NCBI GenBank assembly: GCA_041874725.1
Contig: CP097466.1
Coordinates: forward strand, 5,828,001 to 5,892,000
Reading direction: 5' to 3'
Length of the DNA stretch: 64,000 nucleotides
Origin: Duganella sp. BuS-21
Lineage (GTDB): Bacteria; Pseudomonadota; Gammaproteobacteria; Burkholderiales; Burkholderiaceae_D
Shown: piece after piece, positions 9,285 through 17,775 of the stretch
Numbering within the stretch: position 1 is the first letter of the stretch
Layout of the letters: each line of letters opens with the position of its first letter
Made by a program: the position numbers and the translations under genes
Notes under the pieces: generated by a model
Told to the model about the DNA's origin: nothing
Seen by the model: only the letters and a program-made list of their open reading frames with translations
Database searches by the model: none

Positions 9285-9482
9285 ATGGCTACTCTGAAGA
9301 AAATCGGCGAGCACCCAGACTTGGCCGCCACCCCTGAACCACCGCCGCTCACCCCGCTGGAGGCGAAACGCCGCCGGCTCGCTGCCGCTCTGAAAGCGGC
9401 CGAAGGACTGTGGAAAGACCGCACCGACATGCCGAAGGACGGCGTTCAATATCAGGAGCAACTGCGGTCTGAATGGCATTGA
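9285..9482 (+). CDS. Putative antitoxin of PIN-type module
   Basis: This 65-residue protein (MATLKKIGEHPDL...) is proline-rich near the start, with a basic helix EAKRRRLAAALKAAEGLWKDR in the middle and an acidic/aromatic C-terminus. I see no AbrB, ribbon-helix-helix or HTH motif that would name the family. Antitoxin is inferred from size, position and a 10-bp overlap with the downstream PIN toxin, the usual order in VapBC operons. GGGAGG seven bases upstream supports the start. A small palindrome at 9255-9266 may be its operator. Confidence 0.7.
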   Translation: MATLKKIGEHPDLAATPEPPPLTPLEAKRRRLAAALKAAEGLWKDRTDMPKDGVQYQEQLRSEWH

Positions 9483-9958
9483 TTCTGTTCGACACCAACA
9501 TCTTCATCGACATGCTCAACGGCGTCCACCAGGCGTCGGTCGAGCTGGCCAGCTACGACGCGGCTGCCATCAGCTACATCACCTATATGGAACTTCGCGT
9601 CGGTGAGATCGCCCGTCCGCACGAAAAGCCGATTCTGGACGCCTTGCTGGATGAGTTCCTGATCGTCGATATGAACAAGACGATCATGGAGGCGGCCATT
9701 AAGATTCGGGGCGGCAGCCTCATCACCCGCCCCGCCATCAAGCTCCCCGACGCCATCATTGCGGCGACCGCCTGGGCGCGCGGCTACCCTATCGTCACAC
9801 GCAACGCAAAAGACTTCGTGGCGGCAGGCGTCACAGTTCACGTCCCCTACGACTACGACTCCACGACGGGGCTAGTAACGAACGTCCGCGCGCCGTTCGA
9901 ACCTACGTCCAAAGCTGTCTCAAAGGGTGGCCGTCCAACGCTGACCCGGTTGCGGTAA
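9473..9958 (+). CDS. PIN-domain toxin (VapC-like ribonuclease)
   Basis: The 161-residue protein shows the acidic PIN active-site set: Asp7 in LFDTNIFIDML, Glu40 in YMELRVGE, Asp93 in LPDAIIAATA, and Asp114 in TRNAKDF. VapC toxins cleave tRNA or rRNA in a Mg2+-dependent way and are held by the co-encoded antitoxin. The overlap with the preceding gene supports translational coupling. The C-terminal 25 residues (ending GRPTLTRLR) extend past the usual PIN length of about 130 residues, for reasons unknown. All catalytic residues are present, so it is likely active. Confidence 0.88.
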   Translation: MALILFDTNIFIDMLNGVHQASVELASYDAAAISYITYMELRVGEIARPHEKPILDALLDEFLIVDMNKTIMEAAIKIRGGSLITRPAIKLPDAIIAATAWARGYPIVTRNAKDFVAAGVTVHVPYDYDSTTGLVTNVRAPFEPTSKAVSKGGRPTLTRLR

Positions 9959-10062
9959 TCCTGTCAGGTGCTTCGCGGCGCGCCGGCGGCAGCCGGCAAG
10001 TCGATCGCACAAGGCTCACGAAAAGAATTTGCGCGATGTAAGGACAGGTCGACAGTAGTCCT

Positions 10063-10114
10063 GGGGAATTGGGGAATGGGGCGCCTGGGCCTAGGGAATG
10101 GGGCTTGGGGAATT
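10063..10114. repeat. GGGGAAT short-repeat cluster upstream of IS256 remnant
   Basis: Copies of (G/A)GGGAAT occur at 10063, 10071, 10093 and 10107 within 52 bp. They lie just before the transposase remnant and may be part of its left end, but no defined terminal inverted repeat could be confirmed. Confidence 0.5.
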
Positions 10115-10157
10115 TGATCCTCAGAATTGCCCGATTGTCCGCCATCAAGGAGAAACG

Positions 10158-10268
10158 ATGACCGTTGTAAAGCGTAACAAGCGGGCAAGGCCCGATCCAG
10201 AACTGCTGAAATTGGCCGACAGCCTGCTGGCCAACTACCAGAAGCCCGAGCGATGCACGCGGACGTGA
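10158..10268 (+). pseudogene. N-terminal remnant of an IS256-family transposase
   Basis: The 36-codon frame starts with a strong ribosome site (AGGAG at 10148-10152). The segment DPELLKLADSLLANYQKPE (residues 13-31) matches the N-terminus typical of IS256-family transposases, which continue with DLxGExGL. The match stops after codon 31 (10250), and five unrelated codons lead to a TGA. Full transposases are about 400 residues, so the catalytic DDE core is gone. Recognition rests on a short but characteristic segment. Confidence 0.7.
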
Positions 10269-10325
10269 AACTTCCCATTTCGTTCTGTAATGTTTGCCAC
10301 TGGTTCACCCTCTATTTCATGTAAC

Positions 10326-10342
10326 TTGAGATAGAGTTGAGC
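10326..10342 (+). repeat. 17-nt motif near the right end of the island (pair with 5422-5438)
   Basis: TTGAGATAGAGTTGAGC matches 5422-5438 at 16 of 17 bases, in the same orientation. The two copies lie 62 bp inside the right repeat and 106 bp inside the left one. Both sit in a small inverted context (CTCT...AGAG) and follow ACTGGTT at a similar distance. They may be recombinase accessory sites. Confidence 0.55.
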
Positions 10343-10403
10343 CGGCATGCAGCCTGATTGCCCTGTCCTTTCTAAGCCCTTGATCCTAAAAAGAAAATCA
10401 AAC

Positions 10404-10472
10404 GCTCAGTTGGTTAGAGCACAGCATTCATAATGCTGGGGTCGGTGGTTGAAGTCCACCTATCACCACCAA
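10404..10472 (+). repeat. Right attachment site: partial tRNA-Met direct repeat
   Basis: It matches 5248-5316 except for C to G at 10451, which corresponds to the invariant C56 of the T loop (5295). The 5' acceptor strand is absent (sequence before it is AAATCAAAC), so this copy cannot be a functional tRNA. Confidence 0.9.
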
Positions 10473-10479
10473 GATTCCG

Positions 10480-10517
10480 AAAGCCGTCATTCACGAAAGT
10501 GGGTTACGGCTTTTTTG
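10480..10517 (+). terminator. Probable original tRNA-Met terminator, displaced by the island
   Basis: The stem AAGCCGT/ACGGCTT with an extended CAC-GAAA-GTG apex is followed by a run of six T. It lies 8 bp after the displaced tRNA 3' end, where the tRNA's own terminator should be. Confidence 0.8.
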
Positions 10518-10606
10518 TTTATGGTCGCGCCGCGTCGGCACCACAGGGTATGCTGAAGTCGACGTGATAGTGCTCGTCCTGACGTATCCAAGGGCGCTGC
10601 TTCAGC

Positions 10607-11344
10607 TTACACGATACCGCCGTTGACGCGGATGGTCTGGCCGTTGATCCAGGCGCCGTCCGGGCCGGCCAGCATGGCGACGGCGGCGGCGATGTCGTCC
10701 GGCTGGCCCAGGCGCTCCAGCGGCGCCAGCTTGGCCAGGCGGTCGACCAGGTCCTGCGGTTTGCCATCGAGGAACAAAGCCGTGGCGGTCGGGCCGGGCG
10801 CGATGTCGTTGACGGTGATGTTGCGGCCGCGCAGTTCCTTGGCCAGCACGCGCGTCATCGCCTCCACGCCGGCCTTGGTGGCCGCGTACACTCCGTATCC
10901 CGGCTGGCACATGCCCACCACGCTCGACGACAGGTTGATGATGCGGCCGCCGCTGCGCAGCCTGCGCGAGGCTTCGCGCAAGGTGTTGAACGTGCCTTTG
11001 AGATTGATCGCGATCTGGCTGTCGAACAGGGCGTCGTCGCTGTCGGCCAGCGTGGCCAGCTTCATGATGCCGGCGTTGTTGACCAGGACGTCGATGCCGC
11101 CGTAGGCCGCCTCCGCCGCGTCGAACATGCGCGCCACCGCCGCCGGGTCGCTGACGTCGGCTTGCGCCGCGATCGCCATGCCGCCGCTGTGTTCGATCTG
11201 CTGAACCAACTCCTCGGCCGCCGCCGCGCTGCCGGCGTAGTTGACCACGACGGTGAAGCCGTCGCCGGCCAGACGCCGCGCAATGGCAGCGCCGATGCCG
11301 CGCGATGCTCCGGTGACGATGGCTACTTTGTTTGCTGCGTTCAT
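10607..11344 (-). CDS. SDR family oxidoreductase
   Basis: This 245-residue classical short-chain dehydrogenase has the cofactor motif TGASRGIG (residues 10-17), NNAG (about 89-92), an active-site Ser in NLSSS, and YAATK (YxxxK, about 152-156). The C-terminus ends GQTIRVNGGIV, as in 3-oxoacyl-ACP-reductase-like members. The residue after the second strand (NYAGSA) suggests NADPH preference, though that is an inference. It is divergent from a LysR regulator over a 101-bp gap, which suggests that the regulator controls it. Substrate unknown. Confidence 0.9.
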   Translation of the reverse strand: MNAANKVAIVTGASRGIGAAIARRLAGDGFTVVVNYAGSAAAAEELVQQIEHSGGMAIAAQADVSDPAAVARMFDAAEAAYGGIDVLVNNAGIMKLATLADSDDALFDSQIAINLKGTFNTLREASRRLRSGGRIINLSSSVVGMCQPGYGVYAATKAGVEAMTRVLAKELRGRNITVNDIAPGPTATALFLDGKPQDLVDRLAKLAPLERLGQPDDIAAAVAMLAGPDGAWINGQTIRVNGGIV

Positions 11345-11445
11345 GCTGTCTCTCCTGGTAGGTGGTATGAATCTACTATGCCAGCTCCCGAGCCAAAGAT
11401 AATCAGCGTAATATTGACCTCACTATTCCAAAATCATAAACAATT

Positions 11446-12354
11446 ATGGACAGACTGGATGCCATGCGCCTGTTCACGCGGATTGTCGAGCGCAGCAGTT
11501 TTACCCAGGCGGCGATCGACACCGGCGTGCCGCGCTCGACCGTGACGCAGGTGATCAATCAGCTGGAACAGCGCCTGAACGTGCGGCTGCTGCAACGCAC
11601 CACCCGCAGCGTCAAGCCCACGCTCGACGGCGAAGCTTATTACCGCCGCTGCCTCAGCATCCTCGACGATGTGGAGGACGCCGAAGGCGCGTTCGCCGGC
11701 GCCGAGCCGAAGGGCATGCTAAGGGTGGAGGTGCAAGGCACACTGGCGCGGCATTTCCTGCTGCCCGCGCTGCCGGCCTTCTTCGAGCGCTACCCGGAGG
11801 TAGAGCTGTCGATGAGCGAAAGCGACCGCTGGGTCGATCTGGTTCAGGAGGGCATGGATTGCGCGCTGCGCTACGGCAAATTGCCGGACAGCGAACTGAT
11901 CGCGCGGCAAGTGGCGATGCTTGACCGCGTGACCTGCGCCACGCCCGGCTACCTCGAACGCTACGGCACGCCGCGCGATCTGGCGTCGCTGCGCGGTCAC
12001 CGCGTGGTCGACATCCGCACCATCACCACCGGCCATGTCACGCCGCTGGAATTCACCGGCGGCGCGGCGCTGGAAAGCGTGCAACTGCCGGCCACCTTCT
12101 CGGTCACCGGCCCGGAAAGCTATATCGCCGGCACGCGCCTGGGACTGGGGATCGCGCAAATGCCGCGCTTCCACGTGGAGAACGATTTAAAACAAGGCAC
12201 GCTGGTGACGCTGCTCGACCATCTGCCGCCGCCCTCGGTGCCGGTGTCGCTGGTGTATCCGCGCAACCGTCAGCTATCGCCGCGCGTGCGTGCCTTCCTG
12301 GCTTGGGCGACGCAGGAATTCGCCCGCCGCAATTCACCGGCCCGGGAGTCATAG
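11446..12354 (+). CDS. LysR family transcriptional regulator
   Basis: The 302-residue protein has the N-terminal winged HTH (MDRLDAMRLFTRIVERSSFTQAAIDTGVPRSTVTQVINQLEQ) and a LysR substrate-binding domain from about residue 90. The pattern LLQRTTRSVKPTLDGEAYYRR is typical of the CrgA/YafC-like group of betaproteobacterial LysR proteins. Divergent placement next to the SDR gene suggests control of that gene, with both promoters and the operator in 11345-11445. The inducer is unknown. Confidence 0.92.
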   Translation: MDRLDAMRLFTRIVERSSFTQAAIDTGVPRSTVTQVINQLEQRLNVRLLQRTTRSVKPTLDGEAYYRRCLSILDDVEDAEGAFAGAEPKGMLRVEVQGTLARHFLLPALPAFFERYPEVELSMSESDRWVDLVQEGMDCALRYGKLPDSELIARQVAMLDRVTCATPGYLERYGTPRDLASLRGHRVVDIRTITTGHVTPLEFTGGAALESVQLPATFSVTGPESYIAGTRLGLGIAQMPRFHVENDLKQGTLVTLLDHLPPPSVPVSLVYPRNRQLSPRVRAFLAWATQEFARRNSPARES

Positions 12355-12372
12355 CCCGCCGGCAGCGCGCCC

Positions 12373-15381
<3,009 letters not shown>

Positions 15382-15422
15382 TGCCAGGGCCGTGGTTAAG
15401 AAGTTGCCACATTGTATATGGC

Positions 15423-15746
15423 AAATGGAAGGACAAGCTGGCGGCCGGCTTCACCAATTCCGCCTCGCGCTCCGGCGACAAGCTGGCGACACTGCAGCAA
15501 CTGTTCATCTTCGCGGCGCAGCACGGCATGCACTGGGTGAACCTGGGTCTGCCGCCTGGCAACAACTCCAGCACCGGCAGCGAGGAGGACTTGAACCGGC
15601 TGGGCTTCTTCATCGGCGCGGCGGCGCAATCGAATGCGGACCAGAGCGCCGAGCTCGCGCCTTCGGCATCGGATCTGAAAACCGCCGAGCATCTGGGCGC
15701 GCGCGTCGCCAAGACCGCCTTGCAGTTCGTGCGCGGACGCGCGTAA
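15423..15746 (+). pseudogene. C-terminal remnant of WrbA-like NAD(P)H:quinone oxidoreductase
   Basis: From KWKDKLAAGFTNS onward the 107 codons match the C-terminal half of flavodoxin-like FMN reductases. Recognisable parts are the SGDKLATLQQLFIFAAQHGMHWV segment, LPPGNNSS, and ASDLKTAEHLGARVA. The N-terminal half with the FMN phosphate loop and the FGSPTR-type segment is absent. Upstream sequence (15382-15422) belongs to the kinase promoter region and holds no matching start. The frame runs to a proper stop followed by a good terminator, which is consistent with deletion of the 5' half of a formerly intact gene. Confidence 0.75.
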
Positions 15747-15750
15747 CGCA

Positions 15751-15778
15751 ACGGGGCCGCATCAGCGGCCCTGTTTTT
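15751..15778 (+). terminator. Rho-independent terminator of the quinone-reductase remnant
   Basis: A 10-bp stem (15751-15760 with 15765-15774, one G-T pair) with an ATCA loop is followed by TTTT. It also lies just beyond the 3' end of the convergent hydrolase gene. Confidence 0.85.
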
Positions 15779-15799
15779 CCTGCACGTTTCAGCTACGCC

Positions 15800-16711
15800 T
15801 TATTTGAGGAACTGCACCAGCTTCGGCACCACTTCGCTGGTCGCCTCTTCCATCAGCCAATGGCCCTTGCCCTTGATGATCACACCTTCCACCTGCGAGT
15901 CCACCAGCCTGGCCTGATCGATCAGCACGTTGCCGGAGGCCTTCTCGCCGGTCAGCACCAGCATCGGGATGGTCAGCGGCGTCTTGGCGTAGGCAGCGAA
16001 TTCGGCGGCATCTTTTTCAAACGCGCGGAACACTTCGAAGCCGGCGCGCATATGGTCGGGCTGGGCGTATTCGCGCGTGTAGAACTTGCGGTCGGCTTCA
16101 CTCAGCGACTTGGTCTTGTCGGCCGAGAAGTCGTTCCAGAAGTGTTCGAAGTAAGTGCGCTCGCGGCCCTTGACCAGCGCCAGCGGCGTTTCGCCGTAGA
16201 AGTGGAAGTGCCACAGGTCGCGCAGCAGCCAGACATCCTTCCAGTTGCCGACGCCGGGCAGGAAGGCATCCAGCAAGACGATCTTGTTGACCTCGGACGG
16301 GTACTGGGCGGCATAGGCATAGGCCACCATCAGGCCGATGTCGTGGCCGACCACTTTGGCCGACTTGATGCCCAGGCTGACGGCCAGCGCATGCACGTCC
16401 TGCGCCATCACCGACTTGGTGTAGGGACCGGCCGGCGTGGCCGACTGGCCGAAGCCGCGCAGGTCGGGCGCAATCACCAGGTGGTCCTTGGACAGCTCGG
16501 CGATCAGCGGCAACCACATGTGGCTGGACTGCGTGTAACCATGCAGCAAAATGATGGGATCGCCCTTGCCGGCCGACAGATAGTGCAGGCGCACGCCGTT
16601 GACCTCGGCGAAGTTGCTCTTCGGCGCCTGGGCCTGGGCCTGCCCCACGGCCAGCATGGACAGCGTCAACAGAAAGGCGCCCAGTAGCGGCCTGATGAGT
16701 GAGAATTTCAT
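15800..16711 (-). CDS. Secreted alpha/beta hydrolase, epoxide-hydrolase-like
   Basis: The 303-residue protein has a signal peptide (cleaved near AQA, residue 28) and an alpha/beta hydrolase fold. The oxyanion motif is HGYT (57-60). The nucleophile elbow is GHDIG with Asp124 instead of the esterase Ser, and the catalytic His is in KGHWLMEE. The Asp nucleophile and DLRGFGQS segment place it with epoxide hydrolases and haloacetate dehalogenases. The exported location is less usual for these enzymes. It is divergent from the response regulator at 16838 over 126 bp. Substrate unknown. Confidence 0.85.
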   Translation of the reverse strand: MKFSLIRPLLGAFLLTLSMLAVGQAQAQAPKSNFAEVNGVRLHYLSAGKGDPIILLHGYTQSSHMWLPLIAELSKDHLVIAPDLRGFGQSATPAGPYTKSVMAQDVHALAVSLGIKSAKVVGHDIGLMVAYAYAAQYPSEVNKIVLLDAFLPGVGNWKDVWLLRDLWHFHFYGETPLALVKGRERTYFEHFWNDFSADKTKSLSEADRKFYTREYAQPDHMRAGFEVFRAFEKDAAEFAAYAKTPLTIPMLVLTGEKASGNVLIDQARLVDSQVEGVIIKGKGHWLMEEATSEVVPKLVQFLK

Positions 16712-16837
16712 GATTCAACCTCCGTAGTTAAGAGCACCCATGCTAAGCGCCGCCAGACGGCCGACCTACACTCGTTTGGGTAGTAGGGCCGGGCGCAGAT
16801 GCTGCTACACTTCCGGCCTAGATTGAGGAGCGCGGCG

Positions 16838-17476
16838 ATGGCCAACCAGCACAGTGAAGAAGAGATCCGGGTCATCATCGCCGACGACCATCCGGTGCTG
16901 CGCAGCGGCATCGCGGCGGTGCTGGCGCACAGCCGGCGCGTGCGGGTGGTGGCCGAGGCCGAGGACGGCGACGCCGCCGTCGAGCAGTTCCGCCGCCACC
17001 GTCCCGACATCACGCTGATGGACCTGCAAATGCCGGGCCGCAGCGGCATCGAGGCGATCAACGACATTCGCGCCATCGACGCGCAGGCGCGCATCATCAT
17101 CCTCACCACCTTCAGCGGCGACGCCCAGGTGCTGCGCGGCCTGAAGGCCGGCGCCAGCGGCTACCTGCTGAAGAACATGGCGCGCACCGAGCTGGTCGAC
17201 TACATCGCGGCGGTCCACCACGGCGAGAAGCGCTTTCCGGCCGACGTCACGCGCAACCTGGCCGGCACCCTGAGCATGGACGCGCTGTCGGCGCGCGAAA
17301 TCGAGGTGCTGAAACTGGTGGCGCGGGGCCACTCCAACCAGCGCGCGGCCGAGCAGCTGGGGCTGAAGGAAGACACCATCAAGTCGCACATGAAAACCAT
17401 CCTCTCCAAGCTCGGCGCGCTCGACCGCACCCACGCGGTCACCATCGCCCTCCAGCGCGGCTTCTGGGAAAGCTGA
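16838..17476 (+). CDS. NarL/FixJ family response regulator
   Basis: The 212-residue protein has a receiver domain (VIIADDHPVLRSG at the start, phospho-acceptor Asp in ITLMDLQMPG near residue 61, Lys in GYLLKNM). A LuxR-type HTH follows (LSAREIEVLKLVARGHSNQRAAEQLGLKEDTIKSHM). The start at 16838 has GAGGAG upstream and is preferred over 16799. Its nearest possible partner is the HisKA_3 kinase at 12373-15381, the kinase type that pairs with NarL-type regulators. It lies directly upstream of the TonB receptor gene and may control it. Pairing and target are inferred. Confidence 0.92.
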   Translation: MANQHSEEEIRVIIADDHPVLRSGIAAVLAHSRRVRVVAEAEDGDAAVEQFRRHRPDITLMDLQMPGRSGIEAINDIRAIDAQARIIILTTFSGDAQVLRGLKAGASGYLLKNMARTELVDYIAAVHHGEKRFPADVTRNLAGTLSMDALSAREIEVLKLVARGHSNQRAAEQLGLKEDTIKSHMKTILSKLGALDRTHAVTIALQRGFWES

Positions 17477-17507
17477 GCGTCAGCCCTCGTAGGTTTTTTT
17501 CCACAAG

Positions 17508-17538
17508 TCGTATAGAAAATTTGCATCGGCCTATACGA
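17508..17538. promoter_or_regulatory. Inverted repeat TCGTATAG-N15-CTATACGA upstream of the TonB receptor
   Basis: Perfect 8-bp arms (17508-17515 and 17531-17538) lie 31 bp after the response-regulator stop without a following T run, so it looks more like an operator than a terminator. The half-site AGTCGTAT (17506-17513) also occurs at 33573-33580 upstream of the hexuronate-type transporter. Confidence 0.45.
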
Positions 17539-17665
17539 AGTCGGCATACCAGCACGGCCAAATAATCAGCAAATTGATTGTTTGCTCTTTATACACATGG
17601 TCAACAATGCTCGCCCAGAGCGAAGGCCCCGTTTCCCGGCCGGACGTGGCGTTCAGGCAACGTGA

Positions 17666-17677
17666 TAAAACGTTTTA
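17666..17677. promoter_or_regulatory. LacI-type operator-like palindrome
   Basis: TAAAACGTTTTA is a perfect 12-bp palindrome with the central CG typical of LacI/GalR-family operators. It lies 98 bp before the TonB receptor start. The LacI-family regulator at 29974-30963 is a candidate binder. Confidence 0.5.
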
Positions 17678-17775
17678 CAAACGTGTTGCTCGCGCCACGC
17701 GAAGTGGCTAGTCTTGCTCATGACAGGTCGTCAGACAACCTGCGCCCTCCCAGAACTAAATCACTGAGGAAAAAC

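Larger units (their letters stand above)
5248..10472. mobile_element. tRNA-Met-embedded genomic island (~5.2 kb), integrase lost
   Basis: The 69 bases 5248-5316 (tRNA from the D arm through CCA) recur directly at 10404-10472 with one mismatch, the classic footprint of tyrosine-recombinase integration into a tRNA 3' end. The tRNA-proximal copy completes the functional gene. The distal copy is followed by a terminator that fits the pre-insertion tRNA terminator. Contents are an unrecognised two-gene operon, a truncated parA, a PIN toxin module and an IS256-family remnant. Codon third positions look less GC-rich by eye than in flanking genes. No integrase or excisionase gene is visible, so the island is probably immobilised. 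Confidence 0.88.

Noticed and set aside
10404..10471. Second tRNA-Met gene
   Set aside because: It lacks the 5' acceptor strand and half of the D arm, has C56 changed to G, and has no promoter; it is an integration footprint.
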